This document shows positions 1 to 7,925 of a stretch of DNA of 13,991 nt, piece after piece. Numbering within the stretch: position 1 is the stretch's first letter; every line of letters begins with the position of its first letter. Source of the stretch: DASPKS01 sp035628035. GTDB taxonomy: Bacteria; Bacteroidota; Rhodothermia; Rhodothermales; Rubricoccaceae. Position numbers and translations under genes: made by a program. Where the stretch lies: contig DASPKS010000266.1 of assembly GCA_035628035.1 (NCBI GenBank), forward strand, positions 1-13,991, in the 5' to 3' direction. The notes below the pieces were generated by a model. That model was not told the origin of the DNA. It saw only the letters and a program-made list of their open reading frames with translations, and made no database searches.

Positions 1-319
1 AGCTCTGCGTCTGCATCGAGAAGTACCCCGGCTGGAGGACGAACCCGCCGTTGGGGGTCCGCTCCAGCGTCAGCAGCGAGCGCTCGGCCTCGCGCGGGGT
101 GAACCCGTCCTTGGAGGCGTCGCCCCACCGGGCGTCCTCAAGGCCCGTCGTGATGGGGGGCTCCCCTTCGAGGAGGCGGCTGACGGGGTTGGCGACGGCG
201 CCGCGGACGGCGTCGCGGACGCGTCCCAGCCCGGGGATCGGCTGGGCTGCGGCCGGGACGGCCATGAGGAGGCAGAGCGCCGCGAGGGCGGCGAAGGAGA
301 AGGAGCGAACGGCGCGCAT
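1..319 (-). CDS. secreted protein of unknown family, N-terminal part (cut by left window edge)
   Basis: An open frame starts at the ATG at 319 and runs off the left edge without a stop, giving 106 codons. The first ~23 residues form a clear signal peptide: MRAVRS, then a hydrophobic stretch rich in Ala/Leu, ending PAAAQ with a likely signal peptidase I cut after AAA. The mature part begins PIPGLGRVRDAV and later contains GLEDARWGDASKDGF and GGFVLQPGYFSMQ, which look like an ordered, conserved segment and not random reading. No Shine-Dalgarno is visible; the leader is C-rich. It lies downstream of acnA on the same strand but behind the acnA terminator, so it is probably a separate transcription unit. 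I do not recognise the family. Its function is unknown beyond export across the inner membrane. Confidence 0.75.
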   Translation of the reverse strand, partial: MRAVRSFSFAALAALCLLMAVPAAAQPIPGLGRVRDAVRGAVANPVSRLLEGEPPITTGLEDARWGDASKDGFTPREAERSLLTLERTPNGGFVLQPGYFSMQTQS

Positions 320-379
320 GAGCGGTGGTGTTAAGAAGACCCCGGAATGTAGGGCGCGGGCGGCCCGCCCTCCGTGAGA

Positions 380-413
380 AAACAGCGGGGCGGCCCCGCT
401 GGGAGGCCGCCCC
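380..413 (-). terminator. intrinsic terminator of acnA
   Basis: A perfect 9-bp stem, GGGGCGGCC at 387-395 with GGCCGCCCC at 405-413, encloses a 9-nt loop. Read on the minus strand it lies 27 nt past the acnA stop and is followed within four bases by TTTTCT. An alternative 7-bp stem, AGCGGGG/CCCCGCT at 384-400, overlaps it. Confidence 0.75.
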
Positions 414-439
414 GAAGGCCGCGTCGGTCCGGGTGCGCA

Positions 440-3157
<2,718 letters not shown>

Positions 3158-3291
3158 GGTGCGGGAGGAGCCGTGGGGCGAAGGGGACGGCGGATATACG
3201 CGCGAGGGTCCCACCCGGAGCCGGTCGCCGCGCAAGCTTCACACGCGCCGCCTTGGCAGCCGTCGCGATTTCCGAGGGGACCCCGTTCGTC

Positions 3292-3313
3292 AGTTCGGCG
3301 GCGTGCCCGAACT
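3292..3313. promoter_or_regulatory. inverted repeat in the acnA/LCCL divergent region
   Basis: A perfect 7-bp inverted repeat, AGTTCGG at 3292-3298 and CCGAACT at 3307-3313, is separated by 8 nt. It sits 24 nt before the ATG of the first LCCL lipoprotein and about 135 nt upstream of acnA. It could be an operator or a leader hairpin. No recognisable promoter hexamers flank it, so its role is inference only. Confidence 0.3.
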
Positions 3314-3337
3314 TCCGGATGCGCTCTCGCTTCGCCC

Positions 3338-3736
3338 ATGCGTGTCGCTACGGTCGCCCTCCTGCTGATCCTGGCGGGCTGCGGTTCCGCACCCCGTCGG
3401 TCGTCCCCGGTCCGCTCGGCCGAGGTGCAGGGCACGCGCGACGCGACATGGGCGTCAAGCGCGTCGGAGTTCCGCCGCTACGTGGGGTGGCGTGTGGCCT
3501 ACCACTGCCCGCCCGGCGGTACGGCGCACAGCGTATGGGGCTCGGGCCCCTACACCGACGACTCCTCCGTATGCACGGCCGCCGTCCACGCCGGCGCGCT
3601 CACGCTCGCGCGGGGGGGGCGCGTCGTCATCGAGATCCAGCGAGGGCGGGACACGTATTACGGCTCACACCGCCAAGGGATCACCACGCTCGATTACGGG
3701 GTGTGGGGCGGCAGCTTCGTCGTCGTGCGCGAGTGA
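3338..3736 (+). CDS. LCCL-domain lipoprotein (first of a tandem pair)
   Basis: This 132-aa protein begins with a lipoprotein signal, MRVATVALLLILAGC. The lipobox LAGC puts the lipidated Cys at residue 15, so it should be membrane-anchored and face the periplasm or surface. After a short Ser/Arg linker, residues ~45-131 form an LCCL domain, recognised by VWGSGPYTDDSSVCTAAVHAG, GGRVVI, a Tyr-Gly-Ser segment and the end motif YGVWGGSF. LCCL domains are best known from animal proteins (Limulus factor C, cochlin, Lgl1) and also occur in bacteria, where their ligand is generally not established. Two Cys are present (CPPGG and SVCTAA); the second Cys of the usual CPxGC segment is Gly here. The start has no Shine-Dalgarno. 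It is followed 54 nt downstream by a paralogue. Confidence 0.88.
   Translation: MRVATVALLLILAGCGSAPRRSSPVRSAEVQGTRDATWASSASEFRRYVGWRVAYHCPPGGTAHSVWGSGPYTDDSSVCTAAVHAGALTLARGGRVVIEIQRGRDTYYGSHRQGITTLDYGVWGGSFVVVRE
3506..3596 (+). repeat. copy 1 of a 91-bp near-identical block shared by the two LCCL genes
   Basis: The block starts TGCCCGCCCGGCGG and ends CCACGCCGGCG. Aligned without gaps to 3950-4040 it shows 7 differences in 91 bases by manual comparison (about 92%). Identity drops quickly on both sides, where the signal peptides and linkers are unrelated. Confidence 0.85.
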
Positions 3737-3790
3737 GCCCGTCTCCTCTCTCGGAGCCTCCTCTCTCCTCTCACCTACCCTGCTACTCCC

Positions 3791-4180
3791 ATGCACAAGC
3801 TCTTCGCCCTCCTCCTCGGTGGCGCCTTCTTGCTCGGCGGCTGCATGCAGGCCCGCCAGGCGGCGTCCAGCGTCCAGGCCTTCACCGCGTCGTGGGGCGA
3901 CACCGCCGCCCAGCACCGCGGTCACGAAGGGATGCGGATCGCGTACCTCTGCCCGCCCGGCGGCACGGCCCACACGGTGTGGGGCTCGGGCCCCTACACC
4001 GACGACTCCTCGGTGTGCACGGCCGCCGTCCACGCCGGCGTCATCACGTTCGCCAGCGGGGGCCGCGTCGTCATCTCGATGCGGCCGGGCCGCGGGAGCT
4101 ACTCCGGCTCCACGCGGAACGGCGTCACCACGCTCGACTACGGCGAGTGGGGCGGCAGCTTCGACGTCCGGACGGACTGA
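3791..4180 (+). CDS. LCCL-domain lipoprotein (second of a tandem pair)
   Basis: This 129-aa paralogue of the preceding gene starts at the ATG at 3791. The lipoprotein signal is MHKLFALLLGGAFLLGGC with the lipidated Cys at 18 (lipobox LGGC). A short linker leads into an LCCL domain at about 45-127 carrying VWGSGPYTDDSSVCTAAVHAG, GGRVVIS, GSYSGSTRNGVTTLDYG and EWGGSF. Signal peptide and linker differ completely from copy 1 while the domain core is nearly identical, which suggests conserved ligand contacts or gene conversion. The 54-nt gap before it is strongly pyrimidine-rich and has no terminator, so the pair is probably co-transcribed. Anchoring in a membrane facing the envelope is a firm prediction; the ligand is unknown. 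Confidence 0.88.
   Translation: MHKLFALLLGGAFLLGGCMQARQAASSVQAFTASWGDTAAQHRGHEGMRIAYLCPPGGTAHTVWGSGPYTDDSSVCTAAVHAGVITFASGGRVVISMRPGRGSYSGSTRNGVTTLDYGEWGGSFDVRTD
3950..4040 (+). repeat. copy 2 of the 91-bp near-identical LCCL block
   Basis: Matches 3506-3596 with 84 of 91 bases identical by eye. The longest exact run is about 30 bases, covering the codons for WGSGPYTDDSS. See copy 1. Confidence 0.85.
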
Positions 4181-4205
4181 GGGCGGCTTTCACCGAGTCC
4201 TCCCG

Positions 4206-4241
4206 GGCGGGGGCGGGGGCCGCGTTGAACCCGCCCCCGCC
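4206..4241 (+). terminator. hairpin after the LCCL pair, probable terminator
   Basis: A perfect 12-bp stem, GGCGGGGGCGGG at 4206-4217 with CCCGCCCCCGCC at 4230-4241, has a 12-nt loop and lies 25 nt past the second LCCL stop. It is very stable, but the downstream bases (ATCGTCGTAAATTG) do not form a T-tract, so it may be an imperfect or Rho-assisted terminator. Confidence 0.5.
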
Positions 4242-4255
4242 ATCGTCGTAAATTG
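4225..4255 (+). promoter_or_regulatory. candidate Bacteroidota-type promoter for tRNA-Ala
   Basis: TTG at 4225-4227 is followed after 21 nt by TAAATTG at 4249-4255. This resembles the Bacteroidota -33 TTTG / -7 TAnnTTTG pattern. The -7 box ends 7 nt before the tRNA, so the transcript would have almost no leader. The TTG lies in the loop of the preceding hairpin. Confidence 0.35.
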
Positions 4256-4262
4256 CCGTCCC

Positions 4263-4335
4263 GGGGCTATAGCTCAGTTGGTAGAGCGCTGCAATCGCAC
4301 TGCAGAGGTCAGCGGTTCGAATCCGCTTAGCTCCA
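4263..4335 (+). tRNA. tRNA-Ala (anticodon CGC)
   Basis: A full cloverleaf can be folded. The acceptor stem pairs GGGGCTA (4263-4269) with TAGCTCC (4328-4334). The D stem is GCTC/GAGC. The anticodon stem is CTGCA/TGCAG around loop ATCGCAC, with anticodon CGC at 4296-4298. The variable loop is AGGTC, and the T arm is AGCGG-TTCGAAT-CCGCT. The G3·U70 wobble pair, the classical alanine identity element, is present (third G against T4332), and the discriminator base is A4335. It reads GCG codons, which suits a GC-rich genome. The 3' CCA is not encoded (the next bases are CGA), so CCA must be added by tRNA nucleotidyltransferase. Confidence 0.96.
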
Positions 4336-4337
4336 CG

Positions 4338-4363
4338 ACGCGGGGCATCCCGCTCCCGCGTTT
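4338..4363 (+). terminator. terminator of tRNA-Ala
   Basis: ACGCGGG at 4338-4344 pairs perfectly with CCCGCGT at 4355-4361 around a 10-nt loop, followed by TTCCC. It begins 2 nt after the tRNA, so the tRNA is probably monocistronic and separate from the RRM gene. Confidence 0.55.
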
Positions 4364-4542
4364 CCCTGCGCCGCGCACGCCGCCCGCCGGAACCCCCGGC
4401 CTCATCGGACGTGCCACGCGCCTCTCTCCCAAGCATCTCCGGTTACTGTCTCTCTCGCACGCGACGCTGTATAGGGGCCCCTGCCCCGCTGCTCGACGTG
4501 CCGTTCCCTGGCGGTTGCCTGATGCTCTAACCCAGTCGACAG

Positions 4543-5022
4543 ATGAATCTCTACGTGGGCAACCTGCCACACGCCACCACCGACGACGAGCTCAAGGAGG
4601 CCTTTGAGGCCTACGGCACCGTCAGCTCCGCCGTCGTCATCAAGGACAAGTTCACCGGTCGCTCCCGCGGCTTCGGCTTCGTCGAGATGCCGGACAACAC
4701 CGAGGGCCAGGCCGCGATCGACGCGATGCACGGCTCCTCCTTCGGCGGCCGCCCGCTGACCGTCAACGAGGCTCGCCCGCGCGAGGAGCGCTCTGGCGGG
4801 GGCGGCGGCTACGGCGGCGGTGGCGGCTACGGCGGCGGTGGCAACCGTGGCGGCGGTGGCGGCTACGGCGGTGGCGGCGGCAGCCGCGGCGGCTATGGCA
4901 GCGGCGGCGGCGGTGGTTACGGCGGTGGCGGCGGCAGCCGAGGTGGCGGCGGCGGCTACGGCGGTGGCAACCGCGGTGGTGGCGGCGGCGGCTACAGCAA
5001 GGGCGGTGACCGCGGCTACTGA
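4543..5022 (+). CDS. RRM RNA-binding protein with glycine-rich tail
   Basis: This 159-aa protein has one RNA-recognition motif at residues 1-78. RNP2 is LYVGNL (3-8) and RNP1 is RGFGFVEM (42-49), both with the aromatic residues that stack on RNA bases. Residues ~85-150 are almost pure Gly with spaced Tyr, Arg and Asn (GGGGYGGGG and GGNRGG units), as in cyanobacterial Rbp and eukaryotic GRP-type proteins. The family binds single-stranded RNA, and several members are cold-responsive; such regulation is plausible here but not shown. The tail is probably disordered and could support self-association. The start is the ATG at 4543, after a ~180-nt region beyond the tRNA terminator and with no Shine-Dalgarno. 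It stands alone and ends at a strong hairpin. Confidence 0.93.
   Translation: MNLYVGNLPHATTDDELKEAFEAYGTVSSAVVIKDKFTGRSRGFGFVEMPDNTEGQAAIDAMHGSSFGGRPLTVNEARPREERSGGGGGYGGGGGYGGGGNRGGGGGYGGGGGSRGGYGSGGGGGYGGGGGSRGGGGGYGGGNRGGGGGGYSKGGDRGY
4795..4992 (+). repeat. low-complexity GGC/GGT repeat encoding the Gly-rich tail
   Basis: About 66 codons are almost entirely GGC and GGT with interspersed TAC, CGC/CGT, AAC and AGC. The DNA alternates blocks like GGCGGCTACGGCGGTGG. The G-run composition could favour slippage or G-rich RNA structure, and the tail length is likely to vary between strains. Confidence 0.8.
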
Positions 5023-5042
5023 GCCGAGCCGCTTTTAGCATC

Positions 5043-5084
5043 GAGCGCCCGCCCGGATATACTCCGGGCGGGCGCTCTCGCTTT
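5043..5084 (+). terminator. perfect 15-bp hairpin terminator between convergent genes
   Basis: GAGCGCCCGCCCGGA at 5043-5057 pairs without mismatch with 5063-5077 around the 5-nt loop TATAC. The plus-strand 3' flank is TCGCTTT. It lies 20 nt after the RRM stop and 18 nt past the stop of the facing minus-strand gene, so it probably serves both directions. Confidence 0.7.
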
Positions 5085-5094
5085 GCGCCGGGGG

Positions 5095-5490
5095 TTACTC
5101 CGAACAGCCGAGGGTCGAGCGGGCCGGAGGGCGCAGCACGAGCGTGAGCGCGGGGCCGCGGGAGGCCGTGCACGCACCGCGGTACGACTCATCCGTCCGG
5201 CGCGTGAGCGTGCACGCGACGGGTCGCCCGCCCAGGGGCTCGACGAACCGGAAGCGCACGCGGTTCGTCTCGATCTGGAGGTCGCGCACCTCCTGCTCGG
5301 CGCCGCGCGTCGGCTTCACCGTGAGCTTCAGCCCCTCGGCACACTCCTCCACTTCGGCGGTGAGGGCTACTTGCCCACCGGGCCGCGAGAGCGTACCGCT
5401 CCAGGTCCCCGTAGGGATCGCGGTGGCGAACAGCTGCGCCGAAGCGGTCGGCGCGAGGAGGGCGAGGGCGACGAGGGCCAGAGTGCGCAT
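5095..5490 (-). CDS. small secreted protein, hypothetical
   Basis: This 131-aa protein has a signal peptide, MRTLALVALALLAPTASA, with a likely cut after ASA. The mature part starts with TGTWSGTLSRPGGQVALTAEV and continues as alternating polar and hydrophobic residues, suggesting a small beta-sandwich or lipocalin-like barrel. Four Cys in the mature part could form two disulfides. I cannot name a family. The ATG at 5490 lies 24 nt after the gluQRS stop on the same strand with no terminator between, so the two are probably co-transcribed, although no functional link is obvious. It is followed by the hairpin at 5043-5077. Confidence 0.75.
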   Translation of the reverse strand: MRTLALVALALLAPTASAQLFATAIPTGTWSGTLSRPGGQVALTAEVEECAEGLKLTVKPTRGAEQEVRDLQIETNRVRFRFVEPLGGRPVACTLTRRTDESYRGACTASRGPALTLVLRPPARSTLGCSE

Positions 5491-5514
5491 GGGAAGGCGA
5501 GGTCGGGCATCAAA

Positions 5515-6504
5515 TTAACGCAGCCCGGAGGCGAGGTCCGCCGGTACCCGCCACGGGGCCGGGCGGACGCGCGCCCAGTCGAAGCGGCCCGCAAGGGCGC
5601 GCGCCGGGAGCGGGGTCGGGGCGTCGAGCTGGCCCAGCACGTGGGCGAGGAGCCCAACGAGCGCGTCGGGGGCGACCCCCGCATCGCGGAAGGCGGCCAG
5701 CGTGAGCGCGCCGTCGCGTTTGGAGAGCTTCTCCCCGCTCTCGGAGACCACGAGGGGGACGTGCGCGTAGGCGGGCGGGCGTCCCCCCAGGGCTTCGATG
5801 AGCTGGAGCTGGCGTGCCGTCGAGTCGAGGAGGTCGGCGCCGCGCACGACCTCGGTGATCCCCATCGCGAGGTCGTCCACGACCACGGCTAGCTGGTAGG
5901 CGTAGACGCCGTCGCGCCGCTTGAGCACGAAGTCACCCACCGTCTCGCCCACACGCTCCTCGACGCGCCCCTGCACGCGGTCGTGGAAGACGACGGGGCG
6001 GTCGCGAACGCGGAAGCGGAGGGCGGCGTCCGGGTGGGGATCGGTGCGGAGGCGCTCGTACCAGCCCGCGTCGAGGGCGGCGGGGCGGAGCGCCTTAGGG
6101 TAGGGGGGCAGGCCCTCAAGGCCGTGCGGCGCCGTAGCGAGCGTCAGCAGGTCCTTCCGGGAGTGGTGGCAGGGGAAGAGGTGCCCCGCCCCAGCGAGGC
6201 GGTCGAGCGCCGCCTCGTAGTGCGCGCTCCGCTCAGACTGGCGGTAGGGCGCATGGGGGCCGCCGACATCGGGCCCTGCGTCCCAGTCGAGCCCGAGCCA
6301 GCGGAGTTCTTCCATCTGCTGCTCCGCGGCGCCGGCTACCGCCCGCGGCCTATCGAGGTCCTCGATCCGATAGACGAAGGAGCCGCCTTGCGCGCGGACC
6401 GACGCCCAGGCCGCGAGGGCCGCCAGCGCGCTGCCGAGGTGGAGGCCGCCCGTCGGGCTCGGGGCAAAGCGCCCTCGGAGGGGCGAAGCGGCGGGGAGGG
6501 GCAT
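5515..6504 (-). CDS. gluQRS: glutamyl-Q tRNA(Asp) synthetase
   Basis: A stand-alone paralogue of the glutamyl-tRNA synthetase catalytic core, lacking the anticodon-binding domain. It attaches glutamate to queuosine at position 34 of tRNA-Asp. At 329 aa it is slightly longer than E. coli GluQ-RS (~300). Signatures are RFAPSPTGGLHLGSA (12-26) with the HIGH-like HLGS at 22-25, YRIEDLDRPR (45-54), and the KMSKS-like EKLSKRDGA (258-266). The E. coli zinc site (Cys-x-Cys, Tyr, Cys) is degenerate: PCHHSRK at 111-117 keeps one Cys, and PYPKALR at 134-140 has the Tyr but no Cys. The frame is open 30 codons further upstream, but that stretch runs through the terminator of the preceding gene, so the ATG at 6504 is preferred. 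Confidence 0.93.
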   Translation of the reverse strand: MPLPAASPLRGRFAPSPTGGLHLGSALAALAAWASVRAQGGSFVYRIEDLDRPRAVAGAAEQQMEELRWLGLDWDAGPDVGGPHAPYRQSERSAHYEAALDRLAGAGHLFPCHHSRKDLLTLATAPHGLEGLPPYPKALRPAALDAGWYERLRTDPHPDAALRFRVRDRPVVFHDRVQGRVEERVGETVGDFVLKRRDGVYAYQLAVVVDDLAMGITEVVRGADLLDSTARQLQLIEALGGRPPAYAHVPLVVSESGEKLSKRDGALTLAAFRDAGVAPDALVGLLAHVLGQLDAPTPLPARALAGRFDWARVRPAPWRVPADLASGLR

Positions 6505-6563
6505 GGCACGGCGAGTGTCCCCGTTGAACCCGACGGGCAGGTCGCGGTTGTGCGCGGCCAACG

Positions 6564-6592
6564 AAAAGGGCGGAGAGGAATCCCCTCCGCCC
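6564..6592 (-). terminator. intrinsic terminator of the small lipoprotein gene
   Basis: On the minus strand GGGCGGAG (6592-6585) pairs with CTCCGCCC (6575-6568) around a short loop and is followed directly by TTTTCG (AAAA at 6564-6567 on the plus strand). It lies 24 nt past the stop at 6617 and about 60 nt before the gluQRS start. Confidence 0.8.
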
Positions 6593-6616
6593 ACGGCTCA
6601 GCGAGCCCGGGGGTGC

Positions 6617-7228
6617 TCAATCGGCAGCGGGCACTGCTGGAAGGCCTTTCGCGACGCGGATCCAGGACGGCATCGCGCGCCGGGCCCGCGCGCCCGCCCC
6701 CTGCGCCGCCTGCGTGCGCTCCATGTCGAACACGTCGTCGGAGGGGAGCGCGAACTCCATCGTGGTGCTGTCGGGGAGGGGGAGCGTGAAGTTGTACACG
6801 ATGTGGTGGTCGGACTCGGCGCGTCGGCCCTGGACCTCGAAGTCCCACAGCCCCTCCTCGTAGGGCCCGTCGGGCACGTCGAGTTCGAGGACGGGGTCGA
6901 GGTAGGTGCCGTAGACCTCGAACGTGCGTGTGGCGCCGTCGAGGGGGTACGTCTGCGGAGACGAGCCGGCCTGCGTGTACTCGAACGACCCGTTGATCGT
7001 CTCCGTGATGGTCCCGGAGACGAGGCGGTCGTCGTACGTGAGGTCGAAGGTGAAGGTGGACTGGTAGTCCGCTCGGACGCGGGTGTTGGACTCGGCGAAG
7101 ACGGTGTCGGTCGAGAAGGTGGCCGTCCCGGTCCACACGCCGCCAACGTCGTCGTCCATGCCGGCGTCACAGGCGGCGAGAGCGAGGGCAGCGGTGAGGG
7201 CGAGGGTAGGTAGCGCGCGGGCGAACAT
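6617..7228 (-). CDS. small lipoprotein, hypothetical
   Basis: The ATG at 7228 gives a 203-aa protein with a lipoprotein signal, MFARALPTLALTAALALAAC; the lipobox LAAC puts the lipidated Cys at 20. The acidic AGMDDD just after the Cys resembles Bacteroidota lipoprotein starts. The mature part opens with VGGVWTGTATFS and is then rich in alternating beta-strand patterns (FTFDLTYDD, SGTITETINGSFEY, DPVLELDVPDG), consistent with a lipocalin-like or beta-barrel envelope protein. The last ~35 residues turn Ala/Arg-rich and basic, unlike the acidic body. The frame is open far upstream of 7228, but that part is only an antisense-like shadow across the regulator gene. The family was not recognised. It ends at a clear terminator. 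Confidence 0.8.
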   Translation of the reverse strand: MFARALPTLALTAALALAACDAGMDDDVGGVWTGTATFSTDTVFAESNTRVRADYQSTFTFDLTYDDRLVSGTITETINGSFEYTQAGSSPQTYPLDGATRTFEVYGTYLDPVLELDVPDGPYEEGLWDFEVQGRRAESDHHIVYNFTLPLPDSTTMEFALPSDDVFDMERTQAAQGAGARARRAMPSWIRVAKGLPAVPAAD

Positions 7229-7253
7229 GGCAGGCGGCAGCGGGTGGCACGTC

Positions 7254-7271
7254 GAGCCCGGGGCCGGGCTC
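7254..7271 (-). other. hairpin without T-tract after the LexA-like gene
   Basis: GAGCCCGG (7254-7261) and CCGGGCTC (7264-7271) form a perfect 8-bp inverted repeat with 2 nt between. It lies between the LexA-like stop and the lipoprotein start. There is no T-run on either side, so termination is uncertain and read-through is possible. Confidence 0.35.
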
Positions 7272-7301
7272 GGGCTCGGTATCGGCCGCCCCGTGCGCCG
7301 T

Positions 7302-7904
7302 TTAAGCCCGGTCCGGCTCCACCATGCGGACGAACCCGTACGGCCCCGCGTGCCCGACGTAGCGCCCAAGGACGCGGGCCTCACCGGGGTCGAGGGGCGC
7401 AGCCGAGCCGTCGAGGGCGGCGAGGCGGCCGTCGGCGAGGCGGCGGCGGAGAAGGAGCGCGCCCCGGTGGAGGACGGCGAGCGTCGCGTTCGGGGGACCG
7501 TCGCCGTCTGCGAGGAGGAGGAACCGCGCCGGGCGGAGCGCGGGCGGCCGGGTGAGCCGGGCATCGAGGCGGAGCGCGTGGAGGCGGTCGAGGTCGGGGA
7601 AGGCGCTGAGGAGGTCGAGCGTGCCCTCGCCCTCGCGCAGCATGGGCCCCTCGGTGCGAAGCGTCCCGCGTACGGCGATCCCCAGCTCCGCTTGCTCCCG
7701 GTCCACGAGGTGGTATCCGCCCGTGTCCTGCCGCACGTACCCCTTCGCGACGAGCGCCTGGAGGTGCTGCCGGATGGAGTTCGGCGAGCGGTACCCCAGC
7801 CCGTCCGCGATGGCGCGCCACGTCGGCCACACCCGGTGCGCTTCGACGTGCGCCTCGACGAAGTCGAGGAATTCTCGCTGGCGGGGGGTGAGCGGGCGGG
7901 GCAT
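7302..7904 (-). CDS. LexA-like regulator with degenerate S24 domain
   Basis: This 200-aa protein has LexA length and layout. Residues 1-65 are a LexA-type winged helix: LTPRQREFLDFVEAHV, WRAIADGLGYRSPNSIRQHL and LVAKGYVRQ match the LexA DNA-binding domain closely. The C-terminal half aligns with the peptidase S24 dimerisation domain, but the functional residues differ. E. coli Ala84-Gly85 (cleaved bond) corresponds to Thr84-Glu85 in GTLRTEGPML. The SGMSM loop with the catalytic Ser corresponds to DARLT (114-118). The catalytic Lys corresponds to Arg in LLLRRRL (150-156). RecA-stimulated self-cleavage is therefore unlikely. It may be a constitutive or ligand-sensing LexA paralogue; the C-terminal alignment is by eye. 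The ATG at 7904 lies 22 nt past the upstream terminator. Confidence 0.82.
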   Translation of the reverse strand: MPRPLTPRQREFLDFVEAHVEAHRVWPTWRAIADGLGYRSPNSIRQHLQALVAKGYVRQDTGGYHLVDREQAELGIAVRGTLRTEGPMLREGEGTLDLLSAFPDLDRLHALRLDARLTRPPALRPARFLLLADGDGPPNATLAVLHRGALLLRRRLADGRLAALDGSAAPLDPGEARVLGRYVGHAGPYGFVRMVEPDRA

Positions 7905-7925
7905 CGAGCGAGGGAAGGGCCGGCC

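Noticed and set aside
3192..3198. TATATCC on the minus strand as an acnA -10 box
   Set aside because: It is AT-rich and about 35 nt before the ATG, but no -35 or -33 partner exists at a suitable distance, so I did not list it as a promoter.
4125..4436. Minus-strand frame over the tRNA reading RIRTADLCSAIAALYQLSY
   Set aside because: This is the well-known false peptide produced by reading a tRNA gene antisense; the cloverleaf is intact on the plus strand.
4763..5173. Arg/His-rich minus-strand frame opposite the Gly-rich tail
   Set aside because: It is the complement of GGC/GGT repeats (reading as Arg, His, Cys) and passes through the 15-bp terminator hairpin.
7918..7925. GGCCGGCC palindrome before the LexA-like start as an autoregulatory site
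   Set aside because: Eight bases of pure G/C symmetry are common in this composition and nothing else supports an operator.
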